Below are positions 40,523 to 48,274 of a stretch of 64,000 nucleotides of DNA, piece by piece; position 1 is the stretch's first letter; every line of letters begins with the position of its first letter. Position numbers and translations under genes: made by a program. The notes beneath the pieces were generated by a model that was given only the letters and a program-made list of their open reading frames with translations, did no database searches and was not told the DNA's origin. The stretch is from assembly GCA_023404495.1 (NCBI GenBank), contig JAEYBE010000045.1, positions 8,907 to 72,906 of the forward strand, read 5' to 3'. This DNA is from Actinomycetes bacterium. GTDB lineage: Bacteria > Actinomycetota > Thermoleophilia > Solirubrobacterales > JACPNS01.

Positions 40523-41101
40523 ATGAACGCACGCAAACCACTCACGATGTTGATGGCGGTAGTCGTCCTCTGTCTGGCCGCATTCACTGCTGCCGGCTGC
40601 GGCGACGACAACGAGTCATCGACCGCGGCCACCACGGCCGAGACCGGCACGATGACCGACAGCATGGACATCGTCGCAACCGCGTCTGACACCGCGGATC
40701 TTTCGACGCTCGTAAAGCTGGTGACCGCGGCCGGACTCGTCGAAACGCTGCAGGGCGAAGGACCCTTCACGGTCTTCGCGCCGGACAACGCCGCGTTTGA
40801 CAAGGTCGACGCTCAGACGCTGAAGGACCTGCAGGACCCGGCCAACAAGGAACAGCTCAAGGCCGTCCTGACCTACCACGTCGTCGCTGGCGAATACACC
40901 GCAGAGGACATCGTCAAGCTGGCCGGTGAGGGCAAGAAGCTCAAGACCGTCCAGGGCGAGGACCTCACCCCCGAGGTTGACGGTGAGACGGTGACGCTCA
41001 AGGACGCCAACGGCAACACCGCGACGGTGGTGAAGGCAGACGTGATGACGTCGAACGGGGTCGTGCACGTGATTGATGGAGTGCTGTTGCCGAAGAGCTA
41101 G
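40523..41101 (+). CDS. Fasciclin-domain lipoprotein
   Basis: 192 aa. Lipoprotein signal MLMAVVVLCLAAFTAAGC, Thr/Ser-rich spacer, then one FAS1 domain (about 55-192): FTVFAPDNAAFDKVDAQTLK, LKAVLTYHVVAGEYTAEDIV, and GVVHVIDGVLLPKS. FAS1 proteins mediate adhesion at the cell surface. AGGAG lies about nine bases before the ATG. Monocistronic, with a convergent hairpin after it. Confidence 0.95.
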   Translation: MNARKPLTMLMAVVVLCLAAFTAAGCGDDNESSTAATTAETGTMTDSMDIVATASDTADLSTLVKLVTAAGLVETLQGEGPFTVFAPDNAAFDKVDAQTLKDLQDPANKEQLKAVLTYHVVAGEYTAEDIVKLAGEGKKLKTVQGEDLTPEVDGETVTLKDANGNTATVVKADVMTSNGVVHVIDGVLLPKS

Positions 41102-41141
41102 GGCCTGCCTGCCCCTGTCGGGTAGCTAGCTAGGCACGATC

Positions 41142-41180
41142 GCCCGGGATCTTCATCTCCCCCTCTTGGAGGTCCCGGGC
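41142..41180. terminator. Bidirectional terminator hairpin
   Basis: The outer arms GCCCGGGA/TCCCGGGC and inner CTCC/GGAG lie between the fasciclin gene stop (41101) and the convergent secreted-protein stop (41198). TTTCG follows on the plus strand. Confidence 0.7.
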
Positions 41181-41197
41181 TTTCGCGCCGCTTGGCC

Positions 41198-42007
41198 CTA
41201 GTCCTGGCAGGTAACCGAGCGATTCTGGAGCTGACCAAGCCAGCCAGAAAAACTGTCGGCTGGGTTGGTAGCCGCGATTGAGAGCCTGCGGTAGGTGAGA
41301 TAAGCGCCGCAGTGGCCGGGGTCGGTCGCGAGCAAGTTGACCGAGAACGAACGCTCGCATTCACCGCCGTCTTCGCACTCGGGCCAGGTACCGTACGCCT
41401 CGGCCGTCGCGGTCGCCGATGCCGTGGCGGTCCCCCAGCCCGACCACTGGCCGACCAGATTCACGCTCAACCAATTGTTGGCAACGACAGTGAAAGGCTT
41501 GAAACGCGGGAGAAAATCCTGCATTGTCGGATACTCGGCTGAAGAGCTCCACTCGGCGGGAAGGTGGACACGAGCGTTGGATCCCCCGGATCCGCAGCCG
41601 AGAACCGCGTACTTGGACCTCGCCCGCATCCTCTTCCAGAAACCGGCCTTGCGCTTCTGGCGCCCCTTGAACGACAGCCGGAAGGTCGTGTAGACGCGGT
41701 CGGCCCCGCAGACCTTCTTTGACCCCAGGATGATCTTGCCGGATGCGCGGATTCCGCCGCGGTTGTAACAGTGATCGCAGAGGTACCCGGTGCCGACCGC
41801 CTTGGTGCGGCCCCAGTCCTTCCACTTGCTCACCCGGAACGTTGAACCGGAGCCGAACTTGATTGCTGTCGGACGATAGGACAGGGGTCCGTACTCGGCG
41901 ATCGGGTAGACCGACGCGACGGTGCCGGCCTGTGCTTGCGGTGCTGCGGCCGCAATGAGACTTGCGGCGAGGATCGCGACGGTTGTGGTTCGCCTAACCC
42001 GGCGCAC
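41198..42007 (-). CDS. Secreted W-x-x-W-G family protein 1 (two motif copies)
   Basis: 269 aa from a GTG at 42007 that overlaps the stop of the upstream paralogue (TAGTG), so translation is coupled. Signal peptide: TVAILAASLIAAAAPQAQA. Copy A is FRVSKWKDWGRTKAVGTGY (Trp62, Trp65), followed by CGADRVYTTFRLSF. Copy B is LVGQWSGWGTATASATATA (Trp188, Trp191), followed by HCGAYLTYRRLSI. The spacing W-xx-W-G, then Ala/Gly alternation, then C-G-xxx-Y-x-T/Y recurs in all four neighbours. Cys pairs suggest disulfides. No known family or function. Confidence 0.78.
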   Translation of the reverse strand: MRRVRRTTTVAILAASLIAAAAPQAQAGTVASVYPIAEYGPLSYRPTAIKFGSGSTFRVSKWKDWGRTKAVGTGYLCDHCYNRGGIRASGKIILGSKKVCGADRVYTTFRLSFKGRQKRKAGFWKRMRARSKYAVLGCGSGGSNARVHLPAEWSSSAEYPTMQDFLPRFKPFTVVANNWLSVNLVGQWSGWGTATASATATAEAYGTWPECEDGGECERSFSVNLLATDPGHCGAYLTYRRLSIAATNPADSFSGWLGQLQNRSVTCQD

Positions 42008-42759
42008 TAATTGTCGTCCCAAGGCATCACGTGGAACCAGCTCACCGTACGAACTCCGCGCGCGCACGCGACGCGTTGGGCTGGATTCCCGCTGCCAACA
42101 CCGACAAAGAGATCCCCGGTATTTCGGTAGACCTTGCATTTGAATCGGTTTCGCCGAATCTTGCAACCGCTGCGGGCGCATCGGCTGGTGATCCGGTTGT
42201 TGACCTGTCGAGCGAGCTTCAGAGCCCGACTGCAGCTGTACTTGTACGAACGGACATCCGAGCCGATCCAGACTGTGCGCGGTGGATCGTGCGTGTCGCC
42301 GCAGAAGCCGTTACTCGTGTACTCGCCGTACTCGTCCGCGCAGATGCTCGTGAGTGAACCCCAGCGATTCCAATCGCCAAGCGGTCCGCCGGGCCAGTGG
42401 GCTATGCGGAGTTCAATCTGTGTGTACGCCGGACTAGTGCCATCGGAGCATGTGCCGATCTGAGTCGCGCGCAGGTGTGCTCGCCCGCGTTTGTTCCAGT
42501 ACCCGCCGCCGGGCCGATAGATCGAGTTGTATCCGCGAGCTGTGGCGGTTGCCGAGCCCCAGTTCTTCCACTTCAGGTCGTAGAAGACCGTGCTTGGAGG
42601 GCCGCCGCTGGTCACGACCGCGGGTGCTTCGGCACCGAATCCCGCACCCATCGGAAACAGGTTTGGCGACCCGAGCACCACCGCGCCTGCTGATCCAGGG
42701 AGAACCGCCAAGAAGGCGATGCCGCAGATGCTTGCGACTGCGAGGTTTCGAATGCTCAT
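42007..42759 (-). CDS. Secreted W-x-x-W-G family protein 2
   Basis: 250 aa from the ATG at 42759, one base after the previous stop. Signal peptide: LAVASICGIAFLAVLPGSAG. It has one clear motif copy, FYDLKWKNWGSATATARGY (Trp64, Trp67), followed about 45 residues later by PAYTQIELRIAH. The C-terminal half is Arg/Cys-rich (ITSRCARSGCKIRRNRFKCK) and ends in WFHVMPWDDN, without a clear second motif. Exported, probably disulfide-bonded. It is the middle gene of a three-gene coupled set. Confidence 0.75.
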   Translation of the reverse strand: MSIRNLAVASICGIAFLAVLPGSAGAVVLGSPNLFPMGAGFGAEAPAVVTSGGPPSTVFYDLKWKNWGSATATARGYNSIYRPGGGYWNKRGRAHLRATQIGTCSDGTSPAYTQIELRIAHWPGGPLGDWNRWGSLTSICADEYGEYTSNGFCGDTHDPPRTVWIGSDVRSYKYSCSRALKLARQVNNRITSRCARSGCKIRRNRFKCKVYRNTGDLFVGVGSGNPAQRVACARGVRTVSWFHVMPWDDN

Positions 42760-42760
42760 C

Positions 42761-43588
42761 TCAACTACACGCAACTTTCAATTTGAATTGCTTCTTCGGG
42801 AATCCATTTGGACGGCCACTGGTGAACGTGGCGTTTATGCGCGTGAAGTAACGCTGTCCGCCGCACGCTCGAACGCGACTGAGTCTGACCTTCACTGGCC
42901 ATGACAAGCGACGATTGGCCTGCGGTGAACCGGGCTTCGCCCGCACCAGGTAGCGGCCTCGGCCTCGCGCTGATGACTTGTTCCACTTCTGCCACTTGAG
43001 CTTGCGAAAGCCCTGGTCGCTGCCCACTCCGCCGACGAAGATCTCACGCGGCCTGAGCTTCGGCACTCCGCCCATGTCCGAACCGCCCAGTGCGTTGAAG
43101 ATCTTCGGCTTCGAGCTCGGCGTCGTGCAGTCCAAGTCGTAGCCGCCTGGCGAATATGTGCCGGCGGGTTCCCCATACGGATTTCCGTCGGTGAGCTCCG
43201 CGGTCCAATCGACGCGCGTGTAGTAGCTGTCGGCGCCAGTTGGAGACGAACACATTCGGAGTCCGCTCACCACAAGCGTTGCCGGATAGCTCGCCGTGAA
43301 GCCATCGGCGCAGCTCGGTTCGCAGTTGTTTAGCAAGACGTTGCCGCTGGCCACTGCCGTCGCACCGCCCCAGCCGGTCCAGGCCAGATTCGTGAAGTAG
43401 GGACTCCCGCCGGCGCAGCCTCGGCTCCATTCTGCCGGTGAGGCCTCGTCGCCGTATGCGCCGATCACCCCGCACGCGGGGAGCAGAGCAGCATCGGCGG
43501 TAGGCGCCGACGCCGCCCATCCGCAGCCAGCCACGGTCGCTATGGCCAAGGCAAACCAACGGGATGCCGACGAGCGACGCAAGGTCAC
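42761..43588 (-). CDS. Secreted W-x-x-W-G family protein 3 (two motif copies)
   Basis: 275 aa. Signal peptide: WFALAIATVAGCGWAASAPT. Copy A: YFTNLAWTGWGGATAVASGN (Trp70, Trp73), then CEPSCADGF and SYYTRVDWTAEL. Copy B: FRKLKWQKWNKSSARGRGRY (Trp199, Trp202), then VKVRLSRVRACGGQRYFTRI. Copy B shows the full consensus V-x-L-S-R-x4-C-G-x3-Y-F-T-R. It is the first gene of the coupled set on the minus strand; the next start follows its stop by one base. Confidence 0.78.
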   Translation of the reverse strand: MTLRRSSASRWFALAIATVAGCGWAASAPTADAALLPACGVIGAYGDEASPAEWSRGCAGGSPYFTNLAWTGWGGATAVASGNVLLNNCEPSCADGFTASYPATLVVSGLRMCSSPTGADSYYTRVDWTAELTDGNPYGEPAGTYSPGGYDLDCTTPSSKPKIFNALGGSDMGGVPKLRPREIFVGGVGSDQGFRKLKWQKWNKSSARGRGRYLVRAKPGSPQANRRLSWPVKVRLSRVRACGGQRYFTRINATFTSGRPNGFPKKQFKLKVACS

Positions 43589-43720
43589 TTGCTGCCCTTC
43601 AGCTCAGATGGTGTAGAGAGCGCACGCAAATCGGATACAGACTATTGATCTCTGACCGTAAGCCGCATTCGGTAGCAAGGCTGGAGACAGCGACCTCGAG
43701 CGGCATACCCCGGAGTCGAC

Positions 43721-44104
43721 TCAGGCGCCGGTCCAAACGCAGGGCTTTGACATCAGCGAAGCCATATTGGAGGTCGAATCTCCGGGATTGCGCCATGTCA
43801 CCCGGGTATAGAGCCAGCTGCCGCAGATTCGCTTCGGGCGCGACAACCTGACCGTCACGCGAGCGGTGTAGGGCTCAGCCTCCGGGTACTGGGTGTGCAC
43901 CGTCGCGCGAGCTACCGCCTTCGCGTCGTTCCATTTGGACCATTTCATCTTCGTGAAGTAAGAGTGGTTCAGGCCGTGGAATTTCTTTGGCTTGTACTTC
44001 TTGCCGCTCGAGGTCTTCAGGCGTGGCGAGGCGCTGGCCGTGGTGGGAACCGCCATGGCAAGCACAAGTACCGCAGCCAGAATGAGGGTTCTGATTGCCA
44101 TCAC
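43721..44104 (-). CDS. Secreted W-x-x-W-G family protein 4 (single copy)
   Basis: 127 aa. Signal peptide: TLILAAVLVLAMAVPTTASA. The single motif SYFTKMKWSKWNDAKAVARA (Trp55, Trp58) is followed by VTVRLSRPKRICGSWLYTRV, making this the minimal one-domain member. It lies 132 bp upstream of the three-gene set, same strand. The Lys-rich KKYKPKKFHG leader is also seen as basic patches in the paralogues. Confidence 0.78.
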   Translation of the reverse strand: MMAIRTLILAAVLVLAMAVPTTASASPRLKTSSGKKYKPKKFHGLNHSYFTKMKWSKWNDAKAVARATVHTQYPEAEPYTARVTVRLSRPKRICGSWLYTRVTWRNPGDSTSNMASLMSKPCVWTGA

Positions 44105-44190
44105 GAGAGATTATTGCGGAACTGTTCGGGTTAGCGAGTTCGAGTCACATCACCTTTTTTGGATCATCAATTTTGCGATAACTTCCGCGC

Positions 44191-45054
44191 ATGGCGAATC
44201 TGAATCTGCTCAGCATGCGAGCCAGCATCGTCGCCCTGCTGGCGCTTGGTATCTGCCTGGCCGGCTGCGGAGGATCTAACGACTCTGCCTCACTTGACTC
44301 AATCAATTCTGACGTGCAGGCCAGTACTGAACAGCTCAATACTGCGCTCGGAGAGGCCCGCGCGACGAACCGAACGTCGATGGTGAACCTGCAGGCAGCT
44401 GCGTCCGCAAGCGCGGAGACGATCTCCAACGGAATCGAAGAAGTCGATTCCCTCGATGCGGATGGTGAGAACGCGGACGAGATCGAGTCCTACCGCAAGG
44501 CGCTCGTCGCTCAGCGTGCGGTTGCGCAGGCGCTCGCTGCGGGCCGCCCGTCAAGTTCTCAGATCGAACTCGCCGCCGCCAAGGCCACCCTTGCGCTCAA
44601 CTCGGTCACCGGCCAACAGCTCACTGCGATTGACGTCAGCGCGCTGGTGCATTCACTAAAGAAGTCGCGAAAGAAGTCGGCACCGGCCTCAAGCGGTTCA
44701 AGCGGGTCCGGCAACAGCGACAGCGCGACCTCAAGCGACGATGCCACGCGAACTTTCTACGTCGGGCAGGGGAACATCAGCTGCAGCGTCAGCGCGGCCA
44801 GCGCCAAATGTTCTGTGGCGAGCAACGGGATCACGTTCGTAGTCGAAGGCGGCTCGCGAGGAATGACCGAGGACGGAGCGATTCTCGGACGAGCTTCTGG
44901 AAGCAGGCAGGCGTATGGAACTTCGGTCTCGGTCGGAGACTTCACGTGCTCGATCCCGCCAGAGTCTCAGGCCAGCGGGGTGTCATGCCGGAACACATCG
45001 AGCGGTCACGGGTTTGAGGCCAGCCGGGTCGGATCTCGACAGAAAACTTTCTAG
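44191..45054 (+). CDS. Lipoprotein with C-terminal DUF6636-like domain
   Basis: 287 aa. Lipobox LAGC at about Cys26 after SIVALLALGICLAGC. A helical, Ala/Ser-rich central part (about 30-165) is followed by a Ser/Gly linker. The C-terminal domain (about 190-285) begins YVGQGNISCSVSAASAKCSV and ends SCRNTSSGHGFEASR, resembling the actinobacterial GNIxC...C...GHGF (DUF6636-type) domain with paired Cys. Exported and membrane-anchored; function unknown. Divergent from the W-x-x-W-G cluster. Confidence 0.75.
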   Translation: MANLNLLSMRASIVALLALGICLAGCGGSNDSASLDSINSDVQASTEQLNTALGEARATNRTSMVNLQAAASASAETISNGIEEVDSLDADGENADEIESYRKALVAQRAVAQALAAGRPSSSQIELAAAKATLALNSVTGQQLTAIDVSALVHSLKKSRKKSAPASSGSSGSGNSDSATSSDDATRTFYVGQGNISCSVSAASAKCSVASNGITFVVEGGSRGMTEDGAILGRASGSRQAYGTSVSVGDFTCSIPPESQASGVSCRNTSSGHGFEASRVGSRQKTF

Positions 45055-45114
45055 TCCGTCGGACCACAGACTGCAGGATCGTCGATAGCGATCCGCGCGC
45101 CGTTCGCGTACTGC

Positions 45115-45468
45115 TCAGGCCTTCTTCACAACGCTCGACTTGAGCTGCATCGGCCCAAAGCCGTCGACCCGGCAATCGATGTCGTGATCGCCGACTCCGT
45201 CGACCAGCCGTATGCCGCGCACCTTCGTGCCGCGTTTGATCGGGCCGGAGGCGCCTTTGACTTTGAGGTCGGTGATGACGGTGACGTCGTCGCCGTCCTG
45301 GAGAACGTTGCCGGCTGAGTCGCGGATGACGCGCTCGGGTTCCGATGTTGCTTCAGTCTCGGCGCCGGGAGTCCACTCGTGCTGGCACATTGAGCAGACC
45401 TGTTGGCCGTTTTGCTCGTAGGTGTATTCGGATTGGCAGGCTGGGCATGGGGGATCTTGTTCTGGCAT
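45115..45468 (-). CDS. yjdM: YjdM/PhnA zinc-ribbon protein
   Basis: 117 aa from the ATG at 45468. The N-terminal zinc ribbon has four Cys: PPCPACQSEY and QQVCSMCQHEW. The C-terminal SH3-like part has RDSAGNVLQDGDDVTVITDL, KVKGASGPIKRGTKVRGIRL and MQLKSSVVKKA. This matches the YjdM family once named PhnA (not the phosphonoacetate hydrolase). Function is unclear. Downstream of the toxin-antitoxin pair on the same strand. Confidence 0.94.
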   Translation of the reverse strand: MPEQDPPCPACQSEYTYEQNGQQVCSMCQHEWTPGAETEATSEPERVIRDSAGNVLQDGDDVTVITDLKVKGASGPIKRGTKVRGIRLVDGVGDHDIDCRVDGFGPMQLKSSVVKKA

Positions 45469-45502
45469 CTGGGGGAGGTTAGGTTGAAAGGCAACGGTGG
45501 CT

Positions 45503-45790
45503 TCAGCGATCGGCTGTTGCTGCACCGCCACTGCGCGCGTCTTCAACCGAGACGACTGCAACAAGTGCTTCGTCGACGAGTTCGTAGACGATCAGCATCC
45601 AGGACCAAGGTCCCAGAACGAACCGAAATCCATCCCAGTCGCCCGTCAGTTTCGCCCCGGAATCCGGAAACCGCGCGAGGTGTGCGACGCAGCGAGCGAC
45701 ACGCTTCCGGGTATCGGCGGGCAGTTCGTAGACTTCAGTCATTCGATCAAGTTGCGCCAACGCGCTGGGCGAGAACTCGATGCGTGGCAA
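45503..45790 (-). CDS. RelE/ParE-family toxin
   Basis: 95 aa from a TTG at 45790. The RelE/ParE fold pattern is visible: MPRIEFSPSALAQLDRMTEV, TRKRVARCVAHLARFPDSG, then strands FRFVLGPWSWMLIVYELVDE and ALVAVVSVED. It starts 2 bp after the antitoxin stop. It would inhibit translation (RelE) or gyrase (ParE); which one cannot be told. It lies beside the tRNA-Thr with the integrated element but outside the direct repeats. Confidence 0.85.
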   Translation of the reverse strand: MPRIEFSPSALAQLDRMTEVYELPADTRKRVARCVAHLARFPDSGAKLTGDWDGFRFVLGPWSWMLIVYELVDEALVAVVSVEDARSGGAATADR

Positions 45791-45792
45791 CT

Positions 45793-46050
45793 TCAGATCT
45801 TCTCGATCCGTACACCCTTGCCCGCCCGTACCTCACGGGAGCCGGACTGAGCTCGCGCCAGGGCGCCGGGAATCGAGTCGAGAATCAGGTGAACGTGACC
45901 TGCGTCCGGGTCGGCCGCATCAATCGCGACGCTGAGCAGCGACCGCGCAAGCGTGCCCTCCTGGAGATGGCTCCGTTCAGCCATGCGGCTGAGTTTTTCG
46001 GCTTGCTCCGGATCGAGCGAAACGTTGATCCGTTTGGGTCGCGCGCTCAT
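45793..46050 (-). CDS. Ribbon-helix-helix antitoxin
   Basis: 85 aa from the ATG at 46050 (a TTG lies 9 bp upstream). The N-terminal RHH is KRINVSLDPEQAEKLSRMAE followed by HLQEGTLARSLLSVAI; the C-terminal tail (GALARAQSGSREVRAGKGVR) should wrap the toxin. It is the first gene of the pair and probably autorepresses. Confidence 0.85.
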   Translation of the reverse strand: MSARPKRINVSLDPEQAEKLSRMAERSHLQEGTLARSLLSVAIDAADPDAGHVHLILDSIPGALARAQSGSREVRAGKGVRIEKI

Positions 46051-46211
46051 TCGGAGCAATCTACACGATATGTAACAGTCTGTGCTCGGCGCCCGCGCTA
46101 CTCCAGCTGCAACTGACTGCTCACTTCGCTAGTCACTGCCGTGATGGCCGAGCCGTCGTTTCAGCGCGGACCGGGCAGGCGAGCATGCTCGAGAAAACTG
46201 CCGGACAAATA

Positions 46212-46284
46212 AGCCGACGCCCGGATTCGAACCGGGGACCCCTTCATTACGAGTGAAGTGCTCTACCAACTGAGCTACGTCGGC
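46212..46284 (-). tRNA. tRNA-Thr (anticodon CGT), host of the integrated element
   Basis: On the minus strand: acceptor GCCGACG/CGTCGGC, anticodon stem ACTTC/GAAGT-type around loop CTCGTAA with CGT, T-arm CCCGG-TTCGAAT-CCGGG, discriminator T. Its 5' half and 9 bp of upstream sequence (46238-46293) are repeated exactly at 51554-51609. Confidence 0.94.
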
Positions 46285-46293
46285 GCAGTCTTG
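46238..46293. repeat. Left attachment repeat (56 bp), inside tRNA-Thr
   Basis: Exact match to 51554-51609. It covers the 5' half of the tRNA through the anticodon stem and 9 bp of upstream flank. The tRNA remains complete here because its 3' half lies outside, to the left. Confidence 0.9.
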
Positions 46294-46421
46294 CGCCCGC
46301 TTGACTAAGGGATTTCGGACGGTCTAGACAGTCCTACGTTTCCCGGACGGTCGACGGAGTGTGACCCAATATTGACCCAAGAAAATCGGTCAGGATCGCC
46401 ACCCCAAGCGGACTCCGAAGT

Positions 46422-47357
46422 TTACCCGCTTATCGCCGCGGTTCCAGATTCAGCGCCCACTGGGCGTGCCCATGACACATCTCGCCCGATCAGGAGTTCG
46501 GTCATGCGTGCATTGTGAGTGTTTTTCATCGCTACTGCCTCGCACTCCAATCCTCGCGAGATTGCCATTTCTTCAATGTCCTGAGCGTTGTCATAGGTCA
46601 TGAGAAGGTCATTGGAGGACGCAGCGCAAACGTCAAAGAGCTGGTCGTGATCAAGCTCATGGCAGTTGTATAGCCGGCGACCGGCTTTCTTCCCAGCCGC
46701 GGTGTAAGGCGGATCAACAAAGAGCGCGGTATTGATTTCGTCTGCATGTTTTTCAATCTCCGCAATGCCGTCGCCCTGGATGAACTCCAAACGATCACGG
46801 ATTGCGTCTATTCCTTCAATCCTTTTGACCAGAGTTCGCGCATACCAACGCGACCCGATGCCCTTTCCATTCTCACCGTTCTTCATAGGCGACGAACCGC
46901 GGGCGATAATCCCGCCGTGAAACGTCCGGTTCTTCACGATCGTCCGGAAGGCGACGTCAAGCTCTGCGTCCGTATCGGATGCGAGAAGCTCGTTCACGGT
47001 TTCAACGCTCGGTTCGAAAGCTTCAATCATTGACGCGAGCTTGCTGCCGTCACCACTGACCACCGTTTTCCAAACCGCAGCAATCTCTGGGTCTAGCTCA
47101 ACTATCACCGCTCGTTCAACGAGCCGTTCGGCAACGGCGGTAAGACTGACGATGCCACCGCCGACGAACGGTTCAAGGATGGCGTCATGGCGTGGCGATG
47201 CACTTCCCAGCCATTCGCGCACCCACGGAATTAGCCAAGTCTTTCCCCCTGGATACCGAAACAAGCTCCGCTGCGGGACTGATGCCACATTCACGATCTT
47301 CATCGGCTTTTCCGTGTCCTCAAGAAGTTGAAGCTGCGTAGCCCTGGAAATGCTCAT
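46422..47357 (-). CDS. D12-class N6-adenine DNA methyltransferase
   Basis: 311 aa. Dam/D12 motifs: FRYPGGKTWLIPWVREWL (33-50), SAM-binding ILEPFVGGGIVSLTA (60-74), VIVELDPEI, and catalytic DPPY in ALFVDPPYTAAGKK (215-218). It methylates adenine in a short duplex site. The ATG overlaps the stop of the NotI-like gene by 4 bp. It is the last gene of a four-gene operon. Probably the protective half of a restriction-modification pair. Confidence 0.93.
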   Translation of the reverse strand: MSISRATQLQLLEDTEKPMKIVNVASVPQRSLFRYPGGKTWLIPWVREWLGSASPRHDAILEPFVGGGIVSLTAVAERLVERAVIVELDPEIAAVWKTVVSGDGSKLASMIEAFEPSVETVNELLASDTDAELDVAFRTIVKNRTFHGGIIARGSSPMKNGENGKGIGSRWYARTLVKRIEGIDAIRDRLEFIQGDGIAEIEKHADEINTALFVDPPYTAAGKKAGRRLYNCHELDHDQLFDVCAASSNDLLMTYDNAQDIEEMAISRGLECEAVAMKNTHNARMTELLIGRDVSWARPVGAESGTAAISG

Positions 47358-48274
47358 ACCAATCTTTCCTCCGGTCGCGTCGGTCCTGCGGCAAGCTGCG
47401 CGTCCAACCGTGCCTGAAGTGTGGCAACGAAGCCTTCCGGACCCGTCGCTACCGGCTTCGTGACTTCAAGCATGGCGTTCTCATATGTGGAGTAGGCGAC
47501 CTCGCAAAGCTCTAGCGACCTGCGACCGTCGCCAGTTTCAACCAAGTCGTAGACAAACCACGCAAGGTCGCTTTCTTCCCTCGCGGTTCTTGTCATAGGG
47601 GGCAAGGTGTCCCAGAGACCCTTGTTCACAGCAACCGCCTGCTTCTTTCCCCAGCTTTGAAAAATCGCGCCCTTGAACATCAGTTGGGGGGCAAGCCGCT
47701 TGCGGGTTGATGAAAGGAAGTCGGGACGCGGCCGGTTCACTAGATCGCCGTAGTCCACCCCCACGAACTCGGCACGGTGCGCGAGCTGATCCATGTATAT
47801 GCGAAACGGGTTTCGGATGTTTCCGGAGATATAGACCGCCTGGATTTCCAGCGAACCAAAGTCAGTCACGCGCCCGCGGTCGTCGTATTCAACGAGCACA
47901 TAGTCCACATTCCCAGCCGCTCGGCCGTCGCCGCCCTTCAACCGGATCTCTGGGAATGATGTCCATTTAGCGTCCAACCCGAAGAAGAATTCAGCCGCGT
48001 CACTCACCGCTCGCGACTGCTCGCGAAAGCGAACGGGACATATGATGTTGAGTTCCCCGCCAGCCCAAACAGAGCAAACTCCGAGCGGGTCCTCCACGCT
48101 GTCTTTGGTGCAGTTCGGCGTGATGTTTCCGTAGGGGCAAAGCCGATCCCGACGATGCCGCATGGCGTCCTCGGAATTGTCATCCGCTGGATATCCAAAA
48201 ACCTCGCCGAGTAGGTGGTCCGACATGATCGGCGAGTATCGCACGACCGCGAGACGGCACGAAACCGCGCTCAT
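47354..48274 (-). CDS. NotI-like type II restriction endonuclease
   Basis: 306 aa from the ATG at 48274, which follows GGAGGAGAGCGA and overlaps the upstream stop (ATGA). The four Cys C46, C55, C67, C79 (RLCPYGNITPNCTKDS, GVCSVW, IICPVRF) match the Cys4 iron site of the NotI family. PD-(D/E)xK-type residues: Glu109 (SFPEIRL), Asp124 (NVDYVLVEY), Glu143 and Gln145 (SLEIQAVYIS). The E-x-Q ending is the NotI variant of the motif. Recognition site unknown. It is paired with an adenine methylase rather than the cytosine methylase I associate with NotI. Confidence 0.85.
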   Translation of the reverse strand: MSAVSCRLAVVRYSPIMSDHLLGEVFGYPADDNSEDAMRHRRDRLCPYGNITPNCTKDSVEDPLGVCSVWAGGELNIICPVRFREQSRAVSDAAEFFFGLDAKWTSFPEIRLKGGDGRAAGNVDYVLVEYDDRGRVTDFGSLEIQAVYISGNIRNPFRIYMDQLAHRAEFVGVDYGDLVNRPRPDFLSSTRKRLAPQLMFKGAIFQSWGKKQAVAVNKGLWDTLPPMTRTAREESDLAWFVYDLVETGDGRRSLELCEVAYSTYENAMLEVTKPVATGPEGFVATLQARLDAQLAAGPTRPEERLV

